Assembly: GCA_009691195.1 (NCBI GenBank)
Contig: SHVA01000011.1
Coordinates: 1-64,000 of the forward strand
Source: Solirubrobacterales bacterium
Lineage (GTDB): Bacteria; Actinomycetota; Thermoleophilia; Solirubrobacterales; 70-9
DNA: 64,000 bases
Direction: 5' to 3'
The notes below the pieces were generated by a model, which saw only the letters and a list, made by a program, of their open reading frames with translations, had not been told where the DNA came from and made no database searches. Below are positions 7,303 through 16,800 of this stretch, piece after piece (the first letter of the stretch is position 1; every line of letters begins with the position of its first letter). A program made the translations under genes and the position numbers.

Positions 7303-8653
7303 CCCGGGGCCGCCCCCGGGGCTCGCCGGCCGCCACCTCCGCCGCGTCGATCGCCTGCCAGCCGGTGAAGGTCACGTGGTCGGGCTTGCGCTCGATGAGC
7401 AGGGCCTCCAGCGAGCCGGCGTCGGCGCCCGCCTCCGGCGCCGGGAGCACCCCGTCGGCAAGGTCGGCGAGCAGGCTGTCAACCGTGTCCTGGGCGTCTT
7501 TCTTGTTGGTCCCGATGACCCCGGACGGCCCGCGCTTGATCCAGCCGACCGCGTAGAGCCCCGGCACCCGGGCGCCGCCGCCGCCATCGGTGACCCGCCC
7601 GTTGACGTTGGGGATCACGCCCCGGCTCTCGTCGAAGGGAACCCCCTCGAGCTGCTCGCCCCTGTAGCCGATCGAGCGCAGCACCAGGCCGCACTCGATC
7701 GTCTCGCGCTCCCCCGTGTCCACGGCGCGAACGGCGCCGCTCTGGTCGCGCTGGAGCTCGTTGCGGCCGATCACGATCCGCTCGACCCTGCCGTCTCCCT
7801 GGAGCTCGACCGGCGAGGAGAGAAAGCGCAGGACGACGCGTCGAGGCTTGCCCTCGGGCTCTCGCTCCGAGAAGCCGGTGAGGATCTCGACGTTGCGGCG
7901 GTTGGTCGGCTCTGCCTCCTCCTCCATGAAGGCCGCGCTGATCTCGTCCAGCTCCATCTCCTCAGGGTCGATCACGATGTCGGCCTCGGTCAGCTCGCCC
8001 AGCTCGCGCACCTCGGGGTTGGTGAAAGACGCCTGGGCGGGCCCGCGGCGGCCGAGCACGACGACCTCCCTGATCGAGCTGGCCGCCAGCGCCTCGATCG
8101 CGTGGTCGGCGGTGTCGGTGGCCTCCAGCTCCTCGCGGGGCAGCGCCAGCATCCGCGCCAGGTCGGCCGCGACGTTGCCGTTTCCGATCACGACGGCGGT
8201 CTCGCAGGAGAGGTCGAACTCGTGGTCGGCGAAGTCGGGGTGGGCGTTGTACCAGGCGACGAAGGCGGTCGCGGCATGGCTGCCCGACAGCTCCTCGCCG
8301 GGGATGCCGAGCTGGCGGTCCGTCGAGGTCCCGTGGGCGAAGATAACCGCGTGATAGCGGTCGGCGAGCTCGGCGGCGCTGACGTCGCGGCCGACCTCGA
8401 CGTTGCCGAAGAAGCGGAATCCCTCGCGTGCCGCGGTCTTCTCGTAGACGCGGGTGACCGACTTGATCTTGGGGTGGTCGGGGGCGACGCCGGCGCGTAC
8501 GAGGCCGTAGGGAGTCGGCAGCCGGTCGATCATGTCGACCTCCACCTTGGCGTCCTCGGACTTGAGCAGGTGCCCGGCCGTGTAGAAGCCCGCCGGACCG
8601 GAGCCGACGATCGCCACGCGAAGCGGGTTGTCCGAGGTTCCGATCTCAGCCAT
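7232..8653 (-). CDS. FAD-dependent ferredoxin-NADP(+) reductase (FprA / adrenodoxin reductase type)
   Basis: This 473-residue flavoprotein has an N-terminal FAD dinucleotide motif VAIVGSGPAGFYTAGHLL (about 13-30), PTPYGLVRAGVAPDH (about 46-60), an NADP motif VVIGNGNVAADLARML (about 155-170), and the C-terminal GWIKRGPSGVIGTNK typical of adrenodoxin-reductase-like FprA. It should pass electrons from NADPH to ferredoxins, for example for P450s or Fe-S assembly. The ATG at 8653 lies just before the FAD motif. A TACCCT box lies 11 nt upstream. The gene converges on the GH15 gene with a 71-nt tail overlap and diverges from a degraded desaturase gene. Confidence 0.92.
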   Translation of the reverse strand: MAEIGTSDNPLRVAIVGSGPAGFYTAGHLLKSEDAKVEVDMIDRLPTPYGLVRAGVAPDHPKIKSVTRVYEKTAAREGFRFFGNVEVGRDVSAAELADRYHAVIFAHGTSTDRQLGIPGEELSGSHAATAFVAWYNAHPDFADHEFDLSCETAVVIGNGNVAADLARMLALPREELEATDTADHAIEALAASSIREVVVLGRRGPAQASFTNPEVRELGELTEADIVIDPEEMELDEISAAFMEEEAEPTNRRNVEILTGFSEREPEGKPRRVVLRFLSSPVELQGDGRVERIVIGRNELQRDQSGAVRAVDTGERETIECGLVLRSIGYRGEQLEGVPFDESRGVIPNVNGRVTDGGGGARVPGLYAVGWIKRGPSGVIGTNKKDAQDTVDSLLADLADGVLPAPEAGADAGSLEALLIERKPDHVTFTGWQAIDAAEVAAGEPRGRPRVKFCRVEEMVGAAKAGAGNAVAG

Positions 8654-8696
8654 GGGAGCCGAAAAGGGTAGGGGATCGAAGATACGCTCCCGGCCA

Positions 8697-9345
8697 GTGG
8701 AAGCCGCCCGCCTGCCCGATCCGGCCGAGCCCGTTCCGGCGGTTGTCTGGCCCACCGTCGGCCTCTTCTTCGCCGCGATTGCGGTGTTTGCGGTTTCTCT
8801 CGCCACGCCTGGCTCAACGACTGGCTGGGCCGCGTCAGCGCGCCGCTGGTGGCGCCGCCTTTCATCTCCTACTCGGACTTCCGCTTCGTCCACGTGCAGC
8901 ACCATCGCTTCACCAACCACGACGAGACCCAGGACCCCGACGCCTACTCCTCCAACGGCTCGGCGTGGACCTGGCCCTTGCGTTGGGCGACGCAGGACAT
9001 CCGCTACTGGTTCTTCTACTTCCCCTGATCAGGACGAGGCCGCGAGGCGAACCTCGCGAGCCGGCTCAACATTCTCTTCCTCGGCTTCGCCTTCGACTTC
9101 CTTCCCCACCACGGGCTCGGCGCCACCCCCGAGCAGGACCGCTACCGGACCACCCGCAACAGGGTCGGCCTCGAGCGGCTGATGAGCCCGGTCCTGCTCT
9201 ACCAGAGCTACACCTCGTCCACCACCTGCACCCGCTGATCCCCTTCTGCCGCTACCTGCGCGTCTGGTGGCGCAACGAGGAGCGCTACATCGAGCACGAC
9301 ACGCCGCTCTCGACCTTCGCGGGCCACGAGCTGACCGTCGAGTAG
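8697..9345 (+). pseudogene. Degraded membrane desaturase / beta-carotene hydroxylase-like gene
   Basis: Several reading frames together spell a fatty-acid-desaturase-superfamily protein, but no single frame does. A GTG at 8697 opens a frame with one hydrophobic segment (about 8750-8795). The coding signal then shifts frame near 8800 (WLNDWLGRVSAPLVAP) and carries the His box HVQHHRFTNHDETQDPD (8896-8946). It ends in a TGA after FYFP near 9026, resumes in two other frames (LIRTRPRGE; NLASRLNILFLGF, then LPHHGL), and shifts again near 9213 into YHLVHHLHPLIPFCRY and a TAG at 9345. The first His box usual for the family (HDxxH type) is missing, and the stretch between the second box and the C-terminal half is shortened. 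Four or more frame breaks plus deletions indicate a pseudogene rather than one sequencing slip. Confidence 0.8.
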
Positions 9346-9363
9346 TACAGCCGCCGGCGCGGG

Positions 9364-10071
9364 CTAGTCGTCGAGGGAGCCTGTGAGGGCAGCGGTGGCC
9401 GCGGTCCCGTCGAGTGAGTCGAGGGCGCGCGGCAGTGACATCGCGACGCAGCTGAAGATCGGGATGTCGCGCTGCGTGTAGGCGCTGGACTCGGTTCCGC
9501 GCAGCTCCTGGACCAGGTCGAGGAAGTCGCCCGGCTCGTCGGCCTCGAAGGAGACGACGAACTCCTGGTCGTCGATGCCGAAGGAGTAGGCGGTGTTGAT
9601 CGAGATCTGGGGATAGCGGCGGCCGACCTCGATGTGGCTGGCCATGATCCGCCTGCGCTCCTCGAGCGGCAGCGCGTACCACTCGCGCTTCTTGTCGAGC
9701 GGGTAGACGAACAGGTACCGGCGATCCGAGACGCAGATCTCGCGCCGGACCCCCTCCTCGGAGTAGGGGGAGGGCTTGGTCATCGCCAGGTAGGAGTGTG
9801 GGACGTCGGCCCAGCGCGCCAGCCCGCTCTGCCCGAGCACGACATGGAAGGTGTGCAGGTCCTCGAGCACCGGGCTCTGGCTCAGGATCAGGAGGTCCGT
9901 GTCGCCCCGGGTCCCGACCGTTGAGTAGGCCCGCAGCGAGCGGTCCTCGGCGAAGTCCTCGCAGGCGGCGAGGAACTCGCGCTTGTCGCTGGCGCGCTGC
10001 TCGGGGTCCAGCCGCCTCCAGGCCGGATCGAGCTTGAAGAACGTGAACTTGACGAACGTGCGGTCGCTCAC
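9364..10071 (-). CDS. hemQ: Coproheme decarboxylase HemQ (chlorite-dismutase family)
   Basis: This 235-residue protein matches the HemQ/Cld family, which in Gram-positives performs the last step of the coproporphyrin-dependent heme pathway, two oxidative decarboxylations of coproheme to heme b. Recognisable blocks are FVKFTFFKLDPAWRRL (start), KKREWYALPLEERR (about residue 125-138) and MASHIEVGRRYP (about 140-151), which contains the proximal-His region, followed by SFGIDDQEFVVSFE. The GTG start at 10071 is 7 nt from a TAACCT box, so transcription is probably leaderless. No other heme gene is in view. It diverges from a glycosyltransferase gene over 101 nt. Confidence 0.9.
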   Translation of the reverse strand: MSDRTFVKFTFFKLDPAWRRLDPEQRASDKREFLAACEDFAEDRSLRAYSTVGTRGDTDLLILSQSPVLEDLHTFHVVLGQSGLARWADVPHSYLAMTKPSPYSEEGVRREICVSDRRYLFVYPLDKKREWYALPLEERRRIMASHIEVGRRYPQISINTAYSFGIDDQEFVVSFEADEPGDFLDLVQELRGTESSAYTQRDIPIFSCVAMSLPRALDSLDGTAATAALTGSLDD

Positions 10072-10078
10072 CGGATGG

Positions 10079-10084
10079 AGGTTA
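10079..10084 (-). promoter_or_regulatory. -10 box TAACCT, leaderless hemQ start
   Basis: On the reverse strand TAACCT ends 7 nt before the GTG at 10071, the standard leaderless spacing in this window. Confidence 0.5.
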
Positions 10085-10160
10085 CCCGCGGGAAACCGGT
10101 GGCCCGCCCCGGTGTCGGCGCGATTGTGACGCCCGTCCGATGTGGCGCTGGGCGACTCGG

Positions 10161-10166
10161 TACCAT
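10161..10166 (+). promoter_or_regulatory. -10 box TACCAT, leaderless glycosyltransferase start
   Basis: TACCAT ends 6 nt before the ATG at 10173. This decides against the in-frame codon at 10140, which would lie upstream of the predicted transcription start. Confidence 0.55.
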
Positions 10167-10172
10167 CGCGCG

Positions 10173-12512
10173 ATGCGCATAGCCCTTGTTTCGCCCTATT
10201 CCTGGACCTATCAGGGGGGCGTCAACAGGCACGTAGAGGCGCTTGCCGAGGAGCTGCTCGGTCGCGGTCACCACGTTCGCGTCATGGCGCCGTGGGATCC
10301 GCCCGACAACCTCAGCCGTCGTCTTCATCGTGCCACCCCCGAGGCCCGCGAGCGGCCTGATTACCTCCTGCCCCTGGGCCGGACGATCGGGTTCAACTCC
10401 AACGGCGCCGTCTCCAACCTCAGCCCCTCGCCGCTCGCGGTGATGCAGATGCGCGAGGAGCTCCGCAAGGGCGACTTCGACGTGGTCCACGTGCACGAGC
10501 CGGTTGCGCCGCTGATCGGCTGGGACGCGATGAGCTTCCGCGACACCCCCGTGGTCGGGACCTTCCACGCCTACGCCACCAAGCCGGTGCCCAACCACAT
10601 CGCCTCGCTCGGCGGCGCCCGCCGTAAGTTCAACCAGCTTTCGGCCCGCATCGCCGTCTCGGAGGCGGCCGCTTGGACCGGCAGGCGCTGGTTCGGCGGC
10701 TCCTACCGGATCATCCCCAACGGCGTTGACGTCGCCGAGGCCCCGGTCGGCCCCAAGTCGCGGGCCGACCACCTCAGGGTCCTGTTCGTCGGCCGCGCCG
10801 AGGAGCGCAAGGGCCTGCCGGTCCTGCTCGCCGCCTTCGGCGCCCTGGTCGGGCACGTGCCCTCCCGCCTGACGGTCGTCGGCGCCGAGCGCGGAGAGGT
10901 GGAGCGCTACCTCCCCGACCCGCGGCTCGCCTCCCGGATCGACACCCACGGCCGTGTCAGCGACGAGGATCTCTGGCGTCACCTCGGTGAGGCCGACGTG
11001 CTCTGCGCGCCCTCCCTCGGCGGAGAGAGCTTCGGGATGATCCTGATCGAGGCATTCGCCGCGGGCACGCCCGTGATCGCCTCCAACATCGGCGGCTACA
11101 GCGACGTCGTCACCGACGGCGTTGACGGCCTGCTGGTCCCACCCGCCGATCCCCAGCCCCTTGCCGAGGAGCTCCAGCGCGCCTGGCACGAGCCGGAGCG
11201 CCGCGCCGCGATGGGCATGGCCGGGCGCGAGAGCGCCCAGCGCTACGCCTGGCCGCGCGTCGCCGACCAGGTCACCGAGGTCTACGAGGAGGCCCGGGTC
11301 CCGACGCGTGCCCCGGCGACCAGGGCCCAGGCCATCGCCCGGACCGCCGGCGTGGTCCGATCCGACGGCGGCCCCAAGCTCCCGCCCCGCCGGCTGCCCT
11401 CGCTCGACCCCGCTCCCGCTCCCGCTCCCGCGACCGGAGGCCGCGGCCGGGCCGCGAGAAGGATCGCCATCGGCGTCGCCGGCATCCTCGGCGTCGGCCT
11501 CACCGTGCTCGCCGCCCGCAGGATCGGCGTCGACAAGGTCGCCGAGAACGTGATCCGCTCCGACGCCACATGGGTGCTGATCGCCTGCGCCCTGATGGTC
11601 GCCTCGCTCTTCTCCCGCGCAGCCTCGTGGATGGCGATCGCGCGCTCGGCCCTCCCGGGGCGCCAGATCCGCCGCCGCGACGTCACCTCGGCGACGATGA
11701 TCGGCGTGCTGATGTCGGCGACGCTGCCGGCGAGGCTGGGCGAGCCTGCCAGGGCGATGGTGCTCGCGCGCCGGATCGGCCGCATGCGCGAGACGTTCGC
11801 GGTGTTGATCGGGACCCTCGTCTCCCAGACCGTGCTCAACATCGTCGCGCTGGCGCTGCTCGGCGGGATCATCGTCACCAGCACCGACCTCTTCCACTCG
11901 AGCACCGAGAAGCTGTTCCTGTTCAGCGCCGCGCCGCTGCTGCTGCTCGTCGCCGTGCTGATGGCGCCGTCGCTGGTCCGCGCCAACGGCGAGGGCCGGA
12001 TCGCTCGCGTCGCCGCGACCGCTCGACGGGCGCTGAAGCAGGTACGCGCCGGCCTCGCCGTCTTCAAGGACCCCCGCCGCGGCAGCGCCGCGGCCTTTTT
12101 CCAGCTCTTCGCCTGGATGCTCCAGCTCCTCTCCTGCTTGGCGCTGTTCGCGGCCCTCGGGCTGGACCAGTCGGTCGGGATCGGCGCGGCGGCGGCGGTC
12201 CTGTTCGCGGTCAACGTCACCGCGGTCGTGCCGGCGACACCGTCGAACATCGGAATCTTCCAGCTGGCGGTGGTCAGCGTCCTCCACACTGGCTTTGGAA
12301 TCGGAGCCGCCGACGCGCTCGCCTACGGCGTCATCCTGCAGGCGGTCGAGATCGCGACCGCCGTCGGCCTCGGCCTGCCCGCCCTCGTCCGCGAGGGCGT
12401 CACCTGGTCGGACATGCGCCTGCGCGCCCTCTCGGCCTCGCCTGTCGAGCTCTCGCCGCGCCCGACCGAGCGCTCGCGCCGCCGCGAGGCCGCTCGCGAC
12501 TACGTCGCCTAG
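10173..12512 (+). CDS. GT4 glycosyltransferase fused to LPG-synthase-type (UPF0104) membrane domain
   Basis: This 779-residue protein joins two domains. Residues 1 to about 375 form a GT-B family 4 glycosyltransferase: MRIALVSPYSWTYQGGVNRH resembles PimA-type starts, VVHVHEPVAP and IIPNGVDV follow, and GGESFGMILIEAFAAG is the nucleotide-sugar-binding E-x7-E region (about 280-295). A Pro/Ala/Arg-rich linker (about 376-425) leads into about eight hydrophobic segments (about 428-735) of the lysylphosphatidylglycerol-synthase transmembrane/flippase-like family, with VVPATPSNIGIFQ as its best motif. PimA homologues mannosylate phosphatidylinositol. The fusion suggests synthesis of a glycolipid and its transfer or flipping by the same polypeptide, which is inference. 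It begins with a leaderless-type start and diverges from hemQ. Confidence 0.87.
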   Translation: MRIALVSPYSWTYQGGVNRHVEALAEELLGRGHHVRVMAPWDPPDNLSRRLHRATPEARERPDYLLPLGRTIGFNSNGAVSNLSPSPLAVMQMREELRKGDFDVVHVHEPVAPLIGWDAMSFRDTPVVGTFHAYATKPVPNHIASLGGARRKFNQLSARIAVSEAAAWTGRRWFGGSYRIIPNGVDVAEAPVGPKSRADHLRVLFVGRAEERKGLPVLLAAFGALVGHVPSRLTVVGAERGEVERYLPDPRLASRIDTHGRVSDEDLWRHLGEADVLCAPSLGGESFGMILIEAFAAGTPVIASNIGGYSDVVTDGVDGLLVPPADPQPLAEELQRAWHEPERRAAMGMAGRESAQRYAWPRVADQVTEVYEEARVPTRAPATRAQAIARTAGVVRSDGGPKLPPRRLPSLDPAPAPAPATGGRGRAARRIAIGVAGILGVGLTVLAARRIGVDKVAENVIRSDATWVLIACALMVASLFSRAASWMAIARSALPGRQIRRRDVTSATMIGVLMSATLPARLGEPARAMVLARRIGRMRETFAVLIGTLVSQTVLNIVALALLGGIIVTSTDLFHSSTEKLFLFSAAPLLLLVAVLMAPSLVRANGEGRIARVAATARRALKQVRAGLAVFKDPRRGSAAAFFQLFAWMLQLLSCLALFAALGLDQSVGIGAAAAVLFAVNVTAVVPATPSNIGIFQLAVVSVLHTGFGIGAADALAYGVILQAVEIATAVGLGLPALVREGVTWSDMRLRALSASPVELSPRPTERSRRREAARDYVA

Positions 12513-12578
12513 CGGTGGTCCGGACGATGAACGGCACCTGTACGACGGAATCGCCGGCGTCGGGTCGGGTCGGGGACA

Positions 12579-13748
12579 GTGAGGCGCCTCGGGTCGGCGT
12601 CGGCGCTCGCGGCCGTTGCGGTGGCCCTGCTCTGGGGCGCGGCCAGCGCGGACGCGGTGATCTATTGGGCCAGCTTCCAGGATCACGCCATCGGTCGTGC
12701 CAACAACGACGGCAGTGGCCTCGAGGAGGACTTCATCGCCACGGGCAATGGGCCCTTCGCGGTGGCGGCGAGCAGCTCCCATGTCTACTGGGCGAACGAG
12801 ACCGGAGACTCGATCGGCCGCGCCAACCTGGACGGCAGCGGGGTGGACAACAACTTCATCCCGGTCGACACCCCCAGCGGCGTTGCGGTCACCGGCTCCT
12901 TCATCTATTGGTCGAGCATCGGGAACAACTCGATCGGCAGGGCCAACCTGGACGGCTCAAGCCCGAACCAGAGCCTGGTCCCCGGCGTGGCGACTTCCTG
13001 CGGGGTCGCCACCGACAGCGGACATGTCTATTGGGCCAGCGACGATGGCACTCCCTCGCGGATCGGTCGAGCCTCGCTCAGCGGCTCCTCGCCGAGCTAC
13101 AGCTTCGTCACCATCCCGGGGGTCTCTTTTCCCTGTGGCGTAGCGGTCAACACCGCCAACATCTTCTGGGCGGACACCGGGATCTTCGGCGGAGGCACCG
13201 ACATCGGCCGCGCCAACACGAGCACGGGCATGGGCGCGGACGCGAGCATCATCGGCGACGCCGCAACCCCGTGCGGCGTCGCCGTCAACGGCTCGAAGCT
13301 CTATTGGGCGAACACGGGAACCAACACGATCGGCCGCGCGAACACCGACAGCACCGGGGTCGATCAGAGCTTCCTCGCCACCGGCGGGGATCAGACCTGC
13401 GGCGTCGCCGTGACCTCGCTGGCGCCGTCGGGCGACTTCACGGTCGGCAAGGCGAAGCTGAACAGGAAGAGGGGGACGGCCAAGCTCCCGGTCAAGGTGC
13501 CGGGCTCGGGCTCTCTCACCCTGGAGGGCAAGGGCGTCAGGGCCCTGCGTTTGCGAGGGGGCGCGGCCGGCGAAGCCAAGGCCGTAAACGGCGCCGGCAC
13601 CGTCAACCTGAAGCTGACCCCCAAGGGCGCGGCCAGCAAGCGGCTCGCCAAGCGAGGCAAGGCGAAGGTCAAGCTCACGATCACCTACACGCCGACCGGC
13701 GGCAGCCCGGTCCCACAGAGCAAGCTGGTCAAGCTCAGCAAGCGCTGA
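12579..13748 (+). CDS. Secreted six-bladed YWTD-type beta-propeller protein
   Basis: This 389-residue protein has an N-terminal signal peptide (RLGSASALAAVAVALLW..., cleavage near ADA, about residue 24). Six repeats of about 40 residues follow, each with a (V/I/L)YWA...IGRAN.DGSG pattern (about residues 27-285), enough for one LDL-receptor YWTD-like propeller. The last 100 residues form a Lys/Arg-rich beta module (KAKLNRKRGTAKLPVKVPG, then LKLTPKGAASKRLAKRGKAK) of a type common at the ends of secreted Solirubrobacterales proteins, probably cell-surface associated. The GTG at 12579 places the signal peptide at the N-terminus; an RBS-like GGGGA precedes it. The ligand is unknown. Confidence 0.75.
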   Translation: MRRLGSASALAAVAVALLWGAASADAVIYWASFQDHAIGRANNDGSGLEEDFIATGNGPFAVAASSSHVYWANETGDSIGRANLDGSGVDNNFIPVDTPSGVAVTGSFIYWSSIGNNSIGRANLDGSSPNQSLVPGVATSCGVATDSGHVYWASDDGTPSRIGRASLSGSSPSYSFVTIPGVSFPCGVAVNTANIFWADTGIFGGGTDIGRANTSTGMGADASIIGDAATPCGVAVNGSKLYWANTGTNTIGRANTDSTGVDQSFLATGGDQTCGVAVTSLAPSGDFTVGKAKLNRKRGTAKLPVKVPGSGSLTLEGKGVRALRLRGGAAGEAKAVNGAGTVNLKLTPKGAASKRLAKRGKAKVKLTITYTPTGGSPVPQSKLVKLSKR

Positions 13749-13778
13749 TTCGCGCCCCCCCCGCCGCGTCGGTCGAGG

Positions 13779-13795
13779 CCGGGGCCGGCCCCCGG
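13779..13795. terminator. GC hairpin between convergent genes
   Basis: CCGGGG and CCCCGG form a 6-bp stem with a 5-nt loop between the YWTD gene and metH, which converge. There is no T-run, as is common for actinobacterial hairpin terminators. It could serve both directions. Confidence 0.45.
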
Positions 13796-13812
13796 AGCAC
13801 GAGTGAGGACGC

Positions 13813-16800
13813 TCAGGCCTCGACCTCGGCGGGGTCCTCCTCCGGAGGCAGCTCGCCGCCGCGCTCGGTGCCGGCGATCACCTCGTCGGGTGAGGGGCCT
13901 TTGGGGATGAAGCCGGACTTCATCCCGAAGTAGACGGCTTGGGGGTGGTGGGCGATGATTGCCACCGTTGACTGCTCGGGCATCACGGCGTGGCCGTCGC
14001 TGAGGGTCATGCCGATCTGCTCCAGGCCCAGCAGGCGCCAGACCTTCTCGTGCTCGGACTGCTCGGGGCAGGCCGGGTAGCCCCAGGAGTAGCGGCGCCC
14101 CTGGCCGGGCTCGATCCCAAGCTCCCGGCGCGCCTCGGAGTGCAGCCACTCGGCCAGGCCTTCCGCCGTCTGCACGCCGAGGCCGTGGGTGTAGAGCTGC
14201 TCGGCGAACTCGCCGTCGCGCTCGAGGCGGGCCATCAGCTCGGTGACCTCGGGGCCGACCGTCACCCCTTGGAGCGCGACCACGTCGCGCTCCCCTGAGT
14301 CCATCGGGCGGTAGAAGTCTGCGAGGCAGATGCGGTCGCGCTTGGGCTGGCGGGGGAAGATGAGGCGCTCCAGCTCGCGCTCGGGGTCGGCCGGGTCGAA
14401 GACGACCAGCTCGTTGCCGTCGGCGGCGGCGGGGAAGTAGCCCAGCCGGGCGCGAGGATGAAGGTAGTCCTGCTCGCGCCACATCCGCTCGAGCCTCGGG
14501 GCGAAGCCCTCGTCGCCGTTGTGGCCCTCGACGATCCGGCGCCACTCCTCGCCCTTCTTGCCGCGGCCGCCCCAGTGGAGCTTGAAGAGCACGTGGCGGT
14601 CGAGGTGGGGGTACACCTCGTCGAGGTCCACGTCGATCTCGCGGGCGCCCCAGAAGGGGGGCTCGGGGACCTCCACATCGGTGCGCGCCCCCGAGCGGAC
14701 GCTGTTGTCGGTGGTTGGCGGGCCGTCATCCGGCTTCTCGCCCTTCTCACGCAGCGCCTTGGCCTCGCTGCGGAAGCGCTCGACCAGCGCCGCTCGCCTC
14801 TCGGCGTCGACCAGCTCGTCCATCGTGTCGAGGCCGACGAAGGCGTCCTTGCAGTAGAAGACGCCCGGCTCGTAGATCTCCTCGGAGTCCCTGCCGCCGG
14901 GGTAGAGGATGCGGCGGCCGAAGTCGCGGTTGATCGCGGCGCCGCCGATCAGCACCGGGAATGAGAGCTTTCGCTCGTGCAGCTCCTGGACGGCGGCCGG
15001 CATCTGCTTGGAGGTGGAGACGAGCAGCGCCGAGAGGCCGATCGCGTCGGCCTCCTCCTCGATCGCCGAGCTGATGATCGTCTCGAGCGGGACCTGCTTG
15101 CCGAGGTCGATGACCGTGTAGCCGTTGTTGGTGAGGATGGTGTTGACCAGCGACTTGCCGATGTCGTGGACGTCGCCGAAGACGGTCGCGATCACGATCT
15201 TGCCCTTGCTGTGGCCCTCGATCCGCTCCAGGTAGTTCTCGAGCCGGGCGACGGCCCGCTTCATCACCTCGGCCGACTGCAGCACGAAGGGGAGGATCAG
15301 CTCGCCTGCGCCGAACTTGTCGCCGACCTCCTTCATCGCCGGCAACAGCACGGTGTTCAGCGTCGGGACCGCGCCGATCTTCTCGACGCTGCGGTCGATC
15401 CAGTCCTCGATCCCGTCCTTCTTTCGGTGCAGGATCTGCCAGTGCAGCGCCTGCTCGGGCTCCATGCCCTCGGTGGGATCGCCGGCTTGCTCCTCAGCCG
15501 TCTCGCCCTTCTGCTCGAAGTGGGCGATGAACCTCTCGAGGGCATCATCGGAGCGGTTGAAGACGAGCTCGTCTGTGAGCTCGCGCTCGTTCTCGGAAAT
15601 CTCCGCGTAGGGGGTGATCTGGTTGGGGTTGACCATCGCCAGGTCGAGCCCCGCCTCGACGCAGTGGTGCAGGAAGACCGAGTTGAGGACCGCGCGGGCG
15701 CTCGGCGAGATCCCGAAGGAGACGTTGGAGACCCCCAGGGAGGTCTTCACATGCGGGATCTCGGCCTTGATCCGCCTGATCCCCTCGATCGTCTCGACCG
15801 CTGAGGGACGCCACTCCTGCTCGCCGGTGGTGAGGGTGAAGGTGAGCGCGTCGAAGATCAGCGACTCGGGGTCAAGGCCATGCTCCTCACAGCAGAGCTC
15901 GTGGATTCGCTTGGCGATCTCGAGCTTGCGCTCGGCGGTCTTGGCCATCCCGACCTCGTCGATGGTCAGCGCGATCAGCGCCGCTCCGTGTGCCCTCGCC
16001 AGCGGCGCCACGCGGTCGAGCTTGTCGCGGCCCGCCTCGAGGTTGACCGAGTTGACGACGGGCCGGCCGGGGATGTGCTCGAGCGCGGCCTCGATCACCT
16101 CCGGCTCGGTCGAGTCGATCTGGATCGGGGCCGGTTGGGTCAGCGAGACCCGCTCGACCACAGCGCTCATCTGCTCGTCCTCGTCCTCGCGCTCGGTCAG
16201 CGCGACGCAGACGTCGAGCAGGTGGGCGCCTCCGTCGACCTGGTCCTGGGCAACACCGGTCAGGCCGTCGTAGTCGTCGGCCAGCAGCAACTCCTTGGCC
16301 TTTCGCGACCCCTGCGAGTTGACCCGCTCGCCGACCAGGGTCGGCGCGGGCTCCTGGGCAAGCGGGGTGGCGGTGATCATCGAAGAGACCTGAATCGGGC
16401 CGGGGGAGGGACGCTCCCCGGGAGTGAGCCCCGCGATCCGCTCGCGGATCGCGGCGATATGTTCGGGAGTGGTGCCGCAGCAGCCGCCGACGATGCCGAC
16501 GCCGTGGCGCTCGACGAACTGGCCGAGGGCCTCGGCGAGCGGCTCGGGCTCGGTCGGGAAGATCGTTTCGCCGTCGGGCCCCTGGTGGGGGATCCCGGCG
16601 TTGGGGATGCAGTGCAGCGGCAGCGGCGAGTTCTCGCCGAGGTAGCGGATCGCGTCGCGCATGTCCTCGGGGCCGGTCGAGCAGTTGAGCCCGAGCACGT
16701 CGACCTCGAGCGCGGTCAGCGTCGTCATCAGCGCCGGGATGTCGGTGCCGAGCAGCATCGTCCCCGACTCGCGCAGGATGAACATGCTCGCCTGGATCGG

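Noticed and set aside
10068-12782. Long open frame on the reverse strand opposite the glycosyltransferase fusion
   Set aside because: It is a GC-rich shadow frame: low-complexity Arg/Gly/Ala composition and no recognisable motif, while the forward strand has clear domains.
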